DNA of 64,000 nt from Helianthus annuus (GCF_002127325.2 NC_035433.2:143085942-143149941); one strand, 5' to 3'; shown: positions 44,355-57,051, counted from the first letter of the stretch. Numbers and translations are program-made. The notes: generated from the letters alone by a model not told the origin.

Positions 44355-45068
44355 TTGAGGACGATGAAGATGAAGATGAAGAGATGAGTGTTTGAACAGG
44401 GAAGAAAGGTATAGAGATCAAAGAGCAATTACTTCTTGATATTTCATACAGATCTCTTTTCATTGTTTAAAAGGTGAACACTCTTTTCTTTTCTGTGAGT
44501 GTTTTTTTTTCTTTTTGCACATTACTATATGGAATTATCTTGTTGACAGTAAAGTAGTCTTTAGCAAACTTAATAAAAACAAATAATTATGAGAGCATTA
44601 TCTTATTTTTGGAAGAAAATATATTGTAGGATGATTGGACCTAGAATATGAGTGGAGTTTTGGGTGACGGGTTGGACCGCTAAACTTTAAAATGATTTTC
44701 ACATATTTTAATAAGCGTTGGTGATTTTATAACGATGGTGTTTTGGTTTTGAAGTAAAGTGTTTACGAAGGTTTTAAATGCATTAACTTAAAATATTAGA
44801 ACTCACTCAACGTAGCTGACTTTTGCATGTATGTTAGATTGTTTTGTAGGTGTGTGATTTGAGTCGATGTTGCTCTTGGCTAACATATGGGATTAGTCGT
44901 GATAGGTTGGAAGGCATTCGGTTGTTGATGACTAAATAACATTTTGAGTTTAATTAATCATGTACTGTTTAATAGAAAATTAATTTGCGTATTTTTGTAG
45001 AAAGTCTAAATTTTAAATAGTACACTGTGATGTGACCCGACTGTAGGGTACCCGTTTTGGGGGCCTTA
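44355..45068. other. Spacer without recognisable gene
   Basis: 3' flank of the F-box gene, then AT-rich sequence with no clear borders or frames. Confidence 0.5.
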
Positions 45069-45835
45069 CAGATTAATCACCAATTAATTAGTAATCGATG
45101 GTTCACCCTTGGTTTAAAAAAGCGTGCCTTAAGCGCGCCTAGGCGCGAGGCGACCCAAGGCGCCAACCAAATCGCCTTAAGTGACACAAGGCGCACGATG
45201 TACAAAAGGCGCAGGTGAGGCACACTTTTAAGCCTAAAAATTGACCTGAGGCGCAGGTGAGGCGCGCGCCTTATGTGCATGGTGTGTTTCTGTGTTGCTG
45301 AGTGTTGTATAACAGGCTTTTTAGGCTGTACATTTAAGTTTTTTTTTTTTTTCATTTTAAAACATATATAAAGCTTAATTATAGCTAAATCATAAGTATT
45401 GGATGCTAAACACTTATGGGATATATAAAATAAATTGTATAATCACTTTGCGCTTTGCGTACGAGAAGCTCACCGCTTTTGTGCTTTGCTTTTAAAAAAT
45501 TGGTTTTAGACCTCATCGCTTTTGTGCGCTTCCCGCTTTTCTAAACCATGGGTTCACCGATTAATGACGGATTAATCGCTAGGCGATCAATAGCGGTCTT
45601 ATTCTGGCCAAATTTTTACCAAACCTTATAAATTCCCGCCAATTACTTAAAAAAAGGGTCAATGAGGGGTTAAAATATGTTACCTTTAATAAACTACGTA
45701 TAAAAATGTGTGTGTATATATATAACTAAAATTTACGTATAAAAATCCCAATCCGATTAATTCCAATTAAACCCTATTAATCCCGATTAATCGCTAGTCG
45801 ATACCTTACTGGCCGACTAGCGCCTTATGATTTAC
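45069..45835. repeat. GATTAATC-rich dispersed repeat, copy 2, with nested insertion
   Basis: 45069-45107 plus 45551-45835 together match the repeat at 7470-7795; a separate element interrupts it at 45108-45550. Confidence 0.65.
45108..45550. mobile_element. hAT-like nested element, TTGGTTTAAAAAAGCG termini
   Basis: Ends CTTGGTTTAAAAAAGCG and CGCTTTTCTAAACCATG are inverted repeats (15 of 17). GGTTCACC lies on both sides (45100-45107 and 45551-45558), a perfect 8-bp duplication. The interior near 45125-45265 is rich in GGCGC/GCGCC. Confidence 0.85.
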
Positions 45836-46979
45836 TTTCCTATGATTTTTCTTTTTTAAGTTTAGGGCTTTTCTTATGATTTTTTAAGTTTAGGGTTTTA
45901 CCATGTATTACTGAATTCTCATGACTTATTTACAAGTTTAGGAAAATGTATAGGGTTTTTGTTTTATTTATCTTATATTTGTCCTAATTGTACTCGAGTA
46001 AAAATGAAACTAGCAATATTGTTGAAATAATGCAATCATATTTTGGCAAATAATAATATCATAAATAAATATATCAAACAAAAAGCGTTTCAACTCGAAT
46101 AAACCCGACCTCTTCAAAGGGAAGCCATCGTGGTGTTCGCACGGGCCTCCTACTATTTGGTTGAAGGTGATGATTACGGAAAACACACAATATCCTAAGA
46201 GAGCAATAATATTAGAACCAGGATACTCAAAAGAGTTCTTATATCTCCTCCAGGTGAGTAAGGGTCACATACTGAAAGAACAAAAAAAAAAAGTCACATA
46301 TTGCGGATATTTCACTACAAGAATTTGACCCTATAATGAGGAGGACTCCATGTCATCGGCACATAAACGCAGTTTGCTAGTTTGATTACACGTCATGCAT
46401 GCCATACACCGTTTGTTTAGTTTTAGGTTAATTTTAAAAAAAAAAAACAGTAAAAAAAAACTAACAATATACTGTTGTTAAGATAAGAAAATACATTAGT
46501 ACTGAAAAAAATGTGGCCATAACACTCTATTTGCAAAGCTCATCAAGGTTCATAACTCTATTTGCAATGCTCAAGATTAGGTTGTTGATTATTTATTTGG
46601 TATTATATTTTATGGTTATAGATAACTCTAAATATTGTGGAACCATGAAAATTCGCAAAATAAAACTAATTATAATCAATTTTTTATACTATCATTATTA
46701 TTATAGATATACAACACTTAAAAAATTACTCTACAATTAATTAATCTATCATCTTTAAAGTAATCTTAACAATTTTTTAACAGTTGTTCAAATGGTAATA
46801 TTTACAAAATGTATAAATGATAAACTTACACATATAATAATTGTGTAATTTTTTTTTCTAGAAAAAGAGTGTAGTAAGGTGTTTCCTCTTAAGTGGTGAG
46901 GGTTCTAGTTTGACGAATGATAAACTTACACATATGTAATTGTGTAATTTTTTTTTTTAAAAAAGAGTGTGGTAAGGTG
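45836..46979. other. AT-rich spacer
   Basis: No gene seen. It contains two direct copies of a GAGTGTAGTAAGGTGTTTC-type repeat (46866 and 46966) that also occurs near 16683. Confidence 0.5.
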
Positions 46980-46991
46980 TTTCTTATTAAG

Positions 46992-47139
46992 GTTTTTTTT
47001 TTTTTTTTTTTAAATAGCAAATGTCACATAATTACTTCTCATAAATTATACAAGCTTACACCTCATGCTAGGAATTAAACCATAGTCTCTCCCTAAGAAG
47101 CACAAAGCCTCTACCACCCAACCAAAGTGGTGACAGCTA
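46992..47139 (-). mobile_element. SINE on minus strand
   Basis: Minus strand: A-box-like TTGGGTGGTAGAGGC, B-box-like ATGGTTTAATTCC, then a 22-A tail (poly-T at 46994 on plus). TTTCTTATTAAG / TTTCTTCTTAAG flank it (46980-46991 and 47140-47151; 11 of 12). Confidence 0.8.
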
Positions 47140-47620
47140 TTTCTTCTTAAGTGGTACGCGGGTTCTAGTTTGGTGGTAAACATTAGTGTAAAATTTTAGG
47201 AGTAGATTTAGTGAGGTGAAGTTTCCCGTTCTAAAAATAACAAGTAGATTTAAATTTTAAATCATAATCAAATGATTTATAATACTCGAATCATAGGATG
47301 ACATAACCTCATTATGGAAACATCATCAATACGTATCATATAATTTGTTGTGACTTGTGACTAAGTTGAGTTAGATGTCGTGCACGTCAATGAGTTATGA
47401 CATACATCAATGTCGTACTATGTGTTCCCATGCATGGTGTATTCGTGTGTGAATACAAACTACTGCCCCCAATTTCTTATCATCAAAACAGCATATTCTA
47501 TGCATCATTCTTCCCAATAATAACCCAATGGACTATTGATGTTAAATATTTATTTGTATATCACTTATTTGACTTCTAACATCTTGAATAAATAAAAGAC
47601 TTATAAAAATGATTCAAGAT

Positions 47621-47641
47621 GGGGGGGGGGGGGGGGGGGGG
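47621..47641 (+). repeat. 21-G homopolymer
   Basis: Uninterrupted G run about 175 bp upstream of the first purple acid phosphatase start codon. It could form G-quadruplexes. The exact length is likely variable. Confidence 0.9.
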
Positions 47642-47816
47642 ATAACATATATAGTAAGACGAAATGTGGAATAAATGTCAAAACAACTAAGCAAAACCAT
47701 ACCAACTCATCGTCATCATATCTTTGTTTTGTTTCTCAAATTGTTACTATATCATTCACATTCAACAACATAATAATTAACCCTCCATATCTTCTTACCT
47801 CACTCTAGCTCCACAC

Positions 47817-50800
47817 ATGTCACCCAAGTTATGGTTACCGGTGATCTTAGTCGTCGTCTTCGCCGGAGCTACGGATGTTGCCGGTGCATATAACCGGCCA
47901 CCGCCGCAGGATACCCTCATTGAATCACTCGCCGGAGATTCTGATCCTACCACTCCACAACAAGTAAGTTGTTATTCATAGTTACCAGTTTATCACTCAC
48001 TTTCCTTTGGTTTCATCGTCTCACATTTTAGATATCTTTTTATTCACATTTTAGATATCTTTTTATTCTAAAAAGTAAAAACAAACATTTTTTTTTTGTA
48101 AATATTTAGTAATTTATAAAATCCTAAAATGATAAAAAAAATTATGGTTCTTTTTCTGGATGGCCAAAGTTTGAAATATAAAGACGTACAATGAAATCAT
48201 CATCATCATACTCAGTAAATCCCACCAATAGCAAAGCTAAGGTAGGGTCTGAGGAGGGTAAGATGTAGACAGCCTTACCTCTACCCCCGTTAAGAATAGA
48301 GAGGCTGCTTCCAGTGAGACCCCCGACTCGATAGTAGTTTTGCATCAAGCCTTGGACATAAGGCACATAACACTCAGCAATTAAGACAATGGCCGATTAG
48401 TGCATGTACTCCCTTGTCTTTCGGCTATCAACGCCACCACACGATGCATGATTAACCATCCCCTTCTTTTAACGTTATTTTCACGAAATTAGTAAAATAA
48501 CATTAAAATTAGTGCATTTTCACTTTTGCCCCCCGAGCGCCCACACATATATACATTATATGCGCATACCACCAGCGGGGCGTAACGTACAATGAAAGCA
48601 AAAATTTATAAATATAACCTCTTAGAACGTCTTAATTTGTCATGCAAGATATTTTTTTTAGCTTAGAACATTTGCCCTAACAAAATCGATTGCTCACTTT
48701 TTGGGACTTGATCAGTAATCACGAACTACTTTGTTAGGGATAAGCACCCGATATTAATAAGTTAAAAGGCTACCGGCCAGTGGCGGACCTAACTACAGTT
48801 GCGGGTGGGCAGGCGAGCACCCCCTTGAAAATATTGTTGAACACTTTATCCGCATCCCAATCAAAAAATTTCTGGGTCCGCCACTGCTACCGACCAGTGT
48901 TTAATAAAACATGTGAATTGTTGTATTCATGATTAACGTGTTTTACGAATTAAGTGAATAAAATCTGTAAATCGGGTATCAGATAAAATTTTGGGTGAAA
49001 AACAGAATGAAAGGCAAAGTATTTCTCGTACTTTAAACTTCATGCAAGTCACCAATATCACTGAACTATCCCCAAATAGATGGTATGTTGTCTGTTATTA
49101 GGGGTTTTAGTGACTTGGTAGTTCCGGTTGTACTTGTACCTTTTGGTTCAATCTAATAAAATCCTTAGAGCATCAACAATAATACATTTTTGGGTGTTAT
49201 TTTTACTCATTTTTCCACATCATCTATTTTTTTTTTATTGTGGACCTTGTTTTTTACCTCATTTTTTAGATATGTTTGTCTGCAAAAACGACTAAAAACA
49301 ACAAAATGGTGGGACCCGTGTACTTTTAATATATATAATATAGAGAGAGAGAATAAGTGGTGTAAATGTGTGGTTAAAAATTAAAAAGGTGGTGATGATG
49401 TGGTAATGTTTTTAAGTGTTTTTGTGTTTTCTTATTGGGTGGGTTTTTGATATTTTTGAAAGGTGAGTGTTTTTTTGATGTATGAGCTGACTGGACATGT
49501 TTTTAGATGTTTTTAATGGGTGTTATTGGGATGCTCTTGTAGCCAACTTGTAACAAGCTACGTTTGTTTTTTTCTAAAAGACAAACATGCACACATTAGG
49601 CTTGCTATTGTCTTACTCATAAATACCAATTTAATATTAAGTTTAACTAAAGAACAAGTCTATTTAATATCAAGTTTAATTAATGATATCAATGTGTTTG
49701 TTAAGGGCATGGGGTATGGGGCTTGGGTTGGCTGAAAACGCTCAAGCCACCACCCCGGGGGCTTGGGTTAGGCGTGGGTTTTGGGCGTGGCCCCCATTGG
49801 CGTGAGTTTGAAGCCGGACGTGGGGCGGGCTAACAAGTGACATGGCAGGCTCTCAATGGCCAAACCAAACTCATGCCCCCCAACCCAAGCCCCCAACCCA
49901 ATAACCCTAATGTTAAGTTGGGTAAATTATAAAGTATAACAAAGTATTTGATAATGGGCCTCTATATTGATTTGTATGTGTTTACAATCTTTTTTTAAAT
50001 AACATATCTATCGATTTTTTTTAAATCCTGTGCCCCTCGAAATCCGGGCCTTGTGCGGAAGTCCTCCCCGCACACCATAAGAGCCGCCCATGCTGTTTCT
50101 AGTGGTATCAAGGTGTTGGAATAAGGTGTCCCTTCTAAAGTGGTAGACAAAAAAAATGTAATTTAGGAGTAGGATTTAGAGAGCGTGTGGGTTGCCGTTC
50201 TAAAAAACATATGTTTTAACAGGTTCACATATCTTTGGCCGGTGAAAATGGAATCCGAATTTCATGGATTACCAACACCCATACTCTACCAACGGTTTAC
50301 TACGGTATATCTTCAGGGAAATATGATCATTCTGCTAACGGGACCATTTCTTCTTATGAATACCTAACTTACACGTCAGGTGAAATACACGACGTAGTAA
50401 TAGGTCCATTAGACCCGAATACCATATACTATTATTGTTTTGCCCTTGGTACGACTCATGGGTATTCTTTCAAGACTCCTCCGGCCAGTTTTCCAATAAA
50501 ATTTGTCATTTCAGGTAACTAATTTAGTAATATTTCCCTTTTTATATTTAAATATAACAAGCTAAAATGTCCTAAAAATTCTTTTTTTTTATTTTAAAAA
50601 AGGTGACCTTGGACAAACCGGATGGACCAAATCTACCCTTGAACACATTTCACAAACAAACTATGATGTGCTTCTACTACCCGGAGATTTGTCATATGCC
50701 GATATGTTGCAACCACTTTGGGACTCTTACGGACGCCTCGTTGAGCCGTTAGCGAGCCAACGAACATGGATGGTGACACAAGGCAACCACGAGGTTGAGA

Positions 50801-51624
50801 GAATCCCGGCCATCCACCCAAGCCCATTAACCGCCTACAATGCAAGGTGGCATATGCCGTTTGAAGAGAGTGGTTCAACTTCTAACTTGTACTACTCGTT
50901 TGAGGTCTCGGGGGTCCACGTCATCATGTTGGGTTCCTACACCGATTTTGACTCTGCCTCTGACCAATACCAATGGTTAGAGGCGGATTTACAAAAGGTT
51001 GATAGGAACAAAACACCATGGCTCGTGGTGCTTGTTCACGCGCCATGGTATAACACTAACTATGCTCATCAAGATGAGAAAGAATCCGTCGATATGATGG
51101 AATCAATGGAGGGTTTGCTTTACAAAGCTCGTGTAGATATCGTTTTTGCAGGGCATGTTCACGCCTACGAGCGTTTTGTAAGCTCCGATAATTGAACTTT
51201 CAATCTATAACAATCACATGATCATTGATAAACATACTAATGTTTTTCGTATTGTAGAATCGCGTTTACAATCAAGAAAGCGACGATTGTGGCCCCGTGC
51301 ATATCACAATCGGGGACGGAGGTAACCGTGAAGGTCTTGCAAGCAAGTGAGTTGACTCGGACATAAAACCTTTGTTTTTGTTTTTAATAATTGAGTTTGA
51401 TTAGTAACAAGTTTAAACACCATGTGTTTAGGTACAAAGAACCACAACCGACGATATCGGCGTTCAGGGAAGCGAGTTTTGGGCATGGGGAATTCGAGGT
51501 GGTGAATGGAAGTTATGCTCTATGGTCTTGGCATAGAAATGACGATGATGAATCAGTTCAATCTGATTTGGTTTGGATTAAAAGTCTTGTTTCTAATCCA
51601 GCTTGTAATAAGTTAGTAATATGA
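47817..51624 (+). CDS. Purple acid phosphatase (PAP18/20/22-like), tandem copy 1
   Basis: Five exons: 47817-47963, 50223-50514, 50603-51177, 51258-51346, 51432-51624; all GT-AG and phase-consistent, 431 aa. An N-terminal signal peptide (KLWLPVILVVVFAGA) implies secretion. A fibronectin-like N-domain (VHISLAGENGIRISW) precedes the metallophosphatase domain. All five metal-ligand blocks are present: GDLG (D148), GDLSY (D175, Y178), GNHE (N208, H209), VHAPWY (H292), GHVH (H331, H333). It should hydrolyse phosphate monoesters with an Fe(III)-metal(II) centre, in wall or vacuole. Intron 1 is 2.26 kb and full of MITEs. A near-identical exon plan occurs in the next gene. Confidence 0.93.
48150..48390 (+). 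mobile_element. Au-like SINE
   Basis: Contains GGTAGGGTCTGAGGAGGGTA, CAGCCTTACCTCTACC and GAGAGGCTGCTTCC, the conserved 3' body of plant Au-type SINEs (from memory). In intron 1 of the first phosphatase gene. Borders approximate. Confidence 0.6.
48778..48886. mobile_element. hAT-like MITE, CAGTGGCGGA family, copy 3
   Basis: Ends CAGTGGCGGACCTA and GGGTCCGCCACTG. CTACCGGC / CTACCGAC flank it (48770-48777, 48887-48894; 7 of 8). 109 bp, in intron 1 of the first phosphatase gene. Confidence 0.87.
49168..49536. mobile_element. Tourist-like MITE, GAGCATC termini
   Basis: Left end GAGCATCAACAATAATAC and right end GTGTTATTGGGATGCTC are imperfect complements; flanks TTA and TTG. In intron 1 of the first phosphatase gene. 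Confidence 0.6.
49705..49907. mobile_element. Harbinger/Tourist-like MITE, GGGCATGGGG termini
   Basis: Left end GGGCATGGGGTATGGGGCTT pairs imperfectly with the right end AAGCCCCCAACCCAATAACC(C); TAA on both sides (49702-49704, 49908-49910). GC-rich interior. Intron 1 of the first phosphatase gene. Confidence 0.65.
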
Positions 51625-52331
51625 ACTCATTTCTTAGCTAACTGAGTGATATATAATGAATACAACAGTTGTGTCATTCTATCTTTTGACAACACAAGTC
51701 AACTGCTTCAAAATTACTTAGGAAAACATGATAAGTATTACCTATTAGCATTATTAATAGAAAAATGATGAATAGTTATTATTGTTACAAACAACTAACG
51801 TTTTTCAAGCGTCATAAGTAAGACTAGTGATGTAAACTAGCTTTGATGCACGCTAGCTACTTAAAATCAGCTCGTTAAATGCTCGAACCTATCCAAACTT
51901 AAAAGGCAAAAGGGCTTGAGCCTATATTGGGGCACATTTAATAATTTAGTTGGAACCCGAGCTTCACCTATAACTAATGATATATTATAGTATATGTCAC
52001 AAAAATCGATCATTTATTTTGTTCTATTAATTCTTAAACGTAGATAACTTTCACATACTTTATTATTTTCTTAGAAAATAAAACCATTCTTTTTAAATCA
52101 AGTATAAATTGTATAGCACGCGTTACTATATTCTTACAAAAAAAAAAAAAAAAGACTTTTTCATAAGTTGATGCACTCTGAGGTTTAAGTGTTTTTTATG
52201 CCTAAGATCTTCTCCAACGCGAGGGGGGGGGGGGCGCCTCCACATTAGCACTACACTACTCCATTACCGGCCTTCTCCCTCCTCTTGAGGAGCAACACTC
52301 CTCCTTCCTCACCTCTCACATACCTTGTCTG
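51625..52331. other. Intergenic spacer between the phosphatase genes
   Basis: 3' flank of copy 1, then AT-rich DNA with a GAGC/CTCG-type repeat remnant near 51835-51965 and an A run at 52138-52153. Confidence 0.5.
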
Positions 52332-52502
52332 CAGTGGTGGATCCATGATATTTTTTACAAGGGGTTCCTTTTGTTATTTTTTTCACTAATTCTCACTATT
52401 TTTTTTCCAAATCATAAAAGGTTTTCACTAATGTTTTTCATTTTTTTCCAAACCGGCAGAGTTTCCGAGAATCTCCCAAAACCCCTGGATTCTCCGCATC
52501 TG
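52332..52502. mobile_element. hAT-like MITE, CAGTGGTGGA family, copy 4 (decayed)
   Basis: The body matches the copy at 31784 (TCTCACTATTTTTTTTCCAA, TTTTTTCCAAACCG). Ends CAGTGGTGGATCC and CTCCGCATCTG are eroded and no target duplication remains. Confidence 0.75.
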
Positions 52503-52676
52503 CGCGCACCATACTAGAGAGAACAAAAGTCAAAAAGCATTTATTGAATGATCCGAAACAGAACAATAGTCAACCAGTCAAAAAACACTACCCCTCATTC
52601 CATCATGGCGGCTTAAATATATATGTGGCTGGAAAATGTCAAAGAATAATCATATGCATTCAGCACCAAATCAACA

Positions 52677-55600
52677 ATGAAATTTCACAACTTCTGGTTA
52701 CTCTTGGTGGCGTCCGCCACCATCTTCACAGTAGCAGTGGCATATAACCGCCCTCCGCCGCGTAAAAATCTCGTTCTATCACCGGCCGATGATGCTGACT
52801 CCACCACTCCACAACAAGTAAGAAATTTCTACATCTAAGTATACAAACAAACTGTCATATATACAAACAAGTCGCGCGTGAAGCTACTTAGTCGAGTTCA
52901 ATAGGTCATGCATAGTAATACTATCACTCCAGCATCTAGTCCAAATCTACTTAGTGCAGATTTAAATGTCATTTTAGTCCCTATGGTTTGGGCCATTTTG
53001 CCAGTTTACTGCAAAGGTTTCATTTTTTGCCTGTGGGTCCAAAAAAGTTTCACCGTTGCCGTTTTAGTCCACTGAGTTAACTTCATCCATTATTTTTGTT
53101 GACGAGAAGGGCAATTCGATCATTTTATATGACCGAATTACCCTTCTAGTTAATAGAATTACATATAAAATGTCCGAATTGCCCTTCTCGTTAACAAAAA
53201 AATGGATGAAGTTAACCTAGTGGACTAAAATGACAACGGTGAAACTTTTTTGGACACACGGGTAAAAAATGAAACCTTTGGACTAAACTGGCAAAATGAC
53301 TTAAACCACAGGGACTAAAATGACATTTAACTCTAGTTTATAAGTGGGGAAATATTATAAAAACCAACATACTTTCTCATTTTTCTCATAAAAGTCCCTC
53401 AACATTTTTTACATAAAAAACCAACATAATTTATGTTTTGTCTCACAAAATTCTCTCAACAGTTTTTTGAACATTAAAGTCCATTCACATGTAAAATTTG
53501 AACAGAATTAGGACAAACATAATTTAAACAAGGGGTAACTTTGTTAAATAGTAACCAAGTTTCATGAGTGTTCTAATTAGGTTACTCGTAATCTTTTTTG
53601 TTCCAATTAGGTCATTAAAGTTCATTTTGATGTTTCAATCATAGATGTTTTACCTAAATAGAAGGTTATCCATCTTATATGGCATTTATTTAAGTTTTTC
53701 TTTTTTTTTTATAAATATGTTAATATGACTTATAAAGGCCTATATGGACTAAAAATTACAAAATAATTTTTAAAAATTTGTAAAAAGAGTTTAAAAATTA
53801 AGAAAAAGATATATATATTCATTTATTGAGGTATTATTATTATTTTTATTTATTAATACTAATATTAATATATGCTGAGGTGGTTAAAAAATAATTATTT
53901 ATTAATTAAATAATAATAATACAATCAAATGCTCATATAAAAACCCTCATCTTGTTAATAATCCCTGCAACTTTGCATCATCCAAAATTCCAAATTGATC
54001 AACAAACCATATATTAAGACTTTGGCTACCTACTTTTGAGAATCCCTTTTCTTATTTCTAAAACTTGCTGACTAATTGCTCCATCAATATCAATGCAATG
54101 CCCAAGAATGGTAGGTTATCGATGTAGGGTGTTTTTTAATATGAAACATCAATCGACGATTGTAGGTGTTGTTTTGATTTGATTATTTGATCTCTTTTGT
54201 TAATTAATTATTTTAGCATGTTTATGAAAATTAGATAATTACCATATATAATTGTTTACCTGCTATTCAGGTCATTTATATAGGATTAGCACATAAAATA
54301 AACTTCAATGACTTAAATAGAACAATTTTTTTTATGAGTGACCTAATTAGAACACTCTTAAAACTTGATTACCATTCTGTGAGATATTCCCTTTAAACAA
54401 CTTGAAACCGTTAGAGATGTCCATTGGATTTTTTGCGGTTTTTCGATTATTTGGTTCCTTTATTCGGTTTTAAAATTTTTTGGTTAAACCAAAGATTGAG
54501 CCAAACTAAACGGAATTACGTACTTCAAAACTGAATCACAAACCGCATTCGAATTTGTTTTGGTTTTCGCTTTCAACCGAATACAATGAATTCATATAAT
54601 TGGGTTTATTCGGCTAAATATAAAGTATGGTCTACTTTGGTTACTCGGTTTATTGCGCTACATATAAAGCGGATTCATTTTATTCGGTTTCGGTTTAATC
54701 GTTTTTTGTTTGATTTTCGTTTTTAACTGTTTTCGGTCCTGTAACAATGACCTATAAATTTTCAAACATATCTTAGGTTAAAACATAACTTCATGTTGCC
54801 TGTTTGTATTCTATTTCGATGTATTAGTTTACTATCCGAAAATACCCATTTATAATTTTATTTTAACAGGTTCATATATCTTTAGTCGGTAAAAATAGAA
54901 TGCGAATTTCATGGATTACCGACGACCATACTCCGGCCACCGTACACTATGGCACATCATCGGAAAAACACGAATATTCCGTTACCGGAACCGTATCTTC
55001 TTATCAACATTTAAATTACACATCAGGTCAAATACATGATGTAACAATAGGCCCATTGGAGCCTAATACTGAGTATTATTACCGTTTTGCCCCTGGTTCA
55101 ACTGTCTACTCTTTCAAGACTCCTCCCGCCAAATTTCCAATCAAATTTGCTATTTCAGGTTACATATTTGCAGGATTTTTCTTTTTTTAAATTTAATTAT
55201 ATTTAGGGCTGTAAACAAACAAACGTTCAGCAAACTGTTCGGTCGAAAGTTAGTTCACGTTGTTTTTTTAATAAATGAATGAACATGAACAAAAGGTGTG
55301 TTCGTTCAATTGCGTTCGTGAACATTCAGTAATATCTCCCTTTACATTATTTCAACTGCTTAACAAGGTGATTATTTATAATGCATGGGATAAAAATGTT
55401 ACTTTTTTTTAAATGGTATATGTTCGTTTGCGTTCGTGAACAAGTTCAATTTGTTAATGTACGAACACGAACAAGATTTTTTGTTAGGTTATGCGTTTGT
55501 GAACAAGTAGGGATGAGCGTGAAACCGGTACCGTATTGAATATGTATCGAAAATACCGGTACCAAAATCGTCAAAATTCGGTACCGGTACCGAAAATTGT

Positions 55601-57051
55601 TCGATACAGTACGACACCGGTATTTGAAGGTAAAAATCGGTATTTTACCGGTACCGTATCTAACCGGTACCGAAAATGCCAAAAAGTGGGTACTGAATCG
55701 GTACCGAAAAAAATCGGTACGGGAAATTTGGTACTGGTACCGGTAGTACCAAATGTTCATCCCTATGAACAGGTATAATGCTAAAAGAACGAACATGAAC
55801 AAGCCAATGTTCGGTTCGGTTTGGTTCGTTTACAACCCTTGTTATATTTCAGTTGTTGATATGAACTTGAAGGGCAAAATGGGAATTTGGCAGGTGATCT
55901 TGGACAAACTGGATGGACACAATCTACACTTGAACATGTTTCAAAATCTAACTATGATGTGTTTTTACTACCTGGGGATTTGTCGTATGCAGATACGGTG
56001 CAGCCGTTATGGGACTCGTTCGGCCGCCTGGTGGAGCCGCTAGCCAGCAGGCGGCCATGGATGGTCACACAAGGGAACCATGATAGCGAGAACATTACGG
56101 CTAACCCGGTTACCTTTATCGCATACAATGCTAGGTGGCGTATGCCGTTTGAGGACAGTGGTTCGGGTTCTAATCTGTACTACTCATTTGAGGTCGCGGG
56201 GGTTCATGTTATCATGTTGGGTTCTTATACCGACTTTCAGCCGGGCTCGAACCAGTACCGATGGTTAGTGTCGGATTTGAAGAAGGTTGATAGGAACAAG
56301 ACACCGTGGCTGGTGGTGCTTATTCACGCGCCATGGTATAATTCTAACTATGCACATCAAGGTGAAATACAATCGGTAGGTATGATGGATGCAATGGAGG
56401 GTTTGCTTTACAAAGCGCGTGTAGATGTTGTTTTGGCGGGACATGTTCATGCTTACGAGCGTTTTGTAAGTTACTTTTACAATTAAATCAAAATTAGAAT
56501 GATCGTTTTAACTTTTTAAAATAACCATGAGAACCTGTTGAAAAAGTAAGAGTGTATTAAACAGCTTACGGGGGACAGGTGGACTTTAAGGGGTTAAAAA
56601 CAGAAACCAGTGTTGTTTTAACTTTTACGTTTTAACATAACACAATGAGACGATAAACAAGCTAATTTCTCTTCTATTTTGATAGAACCGTGTTTACAAT
56701 CACGTAGCTAATAGTTGCGGCCCGGTGCATATCACAATCGGGGATGGAGGCAACCTCCATGGTCTAGCTAGCAAGTAAGTTGACTCGATCAAACGACTAC
56801 TTTAAACTCTAATACACGAGTTTGAACATTAACACTTTAAGGAAATCATGTTCTGTAGCTACACGGAACCACAACCAACAATATCAGCATTCAGAGAAGC
56901 GAGTTTTGGGCATGGGCAATTCGAGGTGGTCAATGCAAGTTACGCTAAGTGGTCGTGGCATAGAAATCAAGACGATGAATCAGTTCAAGCGGATTCGGTG
57001 TCTATTATAAATCTTGCTTCCAATCCGGCTTGTAATAAGCTAGAAATATGA
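52677..57051 (+). CDS. Purple acid phosphatase (PAP18/20/22-like), tandem copy 2
   Basis: Five exons: 52677-52817, 54870-55158, 55894-56465, 56686-56774, 56859-57051; all GT-AG, 427 aa. Exons 4 and 5 are exactly as long as in copy 1, and the others differ by whole codons. Signal peptide FWLLLVASATIFTVAVA. Metal ligands are all present: D145, D172, Y175, N205, H206, H288, H327, H329; the third block is GNHD where copy 1 has GNHE. Intron 1 (2.05 kb) and intron 2 (735 bp) carry different transposons from copy 1, so they expanded after the duplication. A TATATAT motif lies near 52612, about 60 bp before the ATG. Confidence 0.93.
52958..53333. mobile_element. GAGTTAAATGTC-type foldback
   Basis: The left arm starting near AGATTTAAATGTCATTTTAG pairs with the right end CTAAAATGACATTTAACTC; the arms contain GTCCCTATGGTTTGG-type phrases. 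In intron 1 of the second phosphatase gene. No clean target duplication. Confidence 0.78.
53345..54405. mobile_element. Large degenerate foldback
   Basis: TCATGAGTGTTCTAATTAGG near 53561 pairs with CCTAATTAGAACACTCTTAA near 54341, and GTAACCAAGTTT with AAACTTGATTAC. The centre is AT-rich and unalignable by eye. Intron 1 of the second phosphatase gene. Borders approximate. Confidence 0.55.
55205..55839. mobile_element. MULE-like element, AGGGCTGTAAAC family, with nested insertion
   Basis: Ends AGGGCTGTAAACAAAC and GGTTCGTTTACAACCCT, with TTATATTT shared by the 10-bp flanks (55195-55204 and 55840-55849; 8 of 10). Same family as 22072-22718. Interrupted by a TAGGGATGAGC element. In intron 2 of the second phosphatase gene. 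Confidence 0.78.
55508..55765. mobile_element. hAT-like MITE, TAGGGATGAGC family, nested
   Basis: Starts TAGGGATGAGC and ends TTCATCCCTA. TGAACAAG / TGAACAGG flank it (55500-55507 and 55766-55773; 7 of 8). GGTACCG-type interior as in 1162-1425. Confidence 0.83.
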
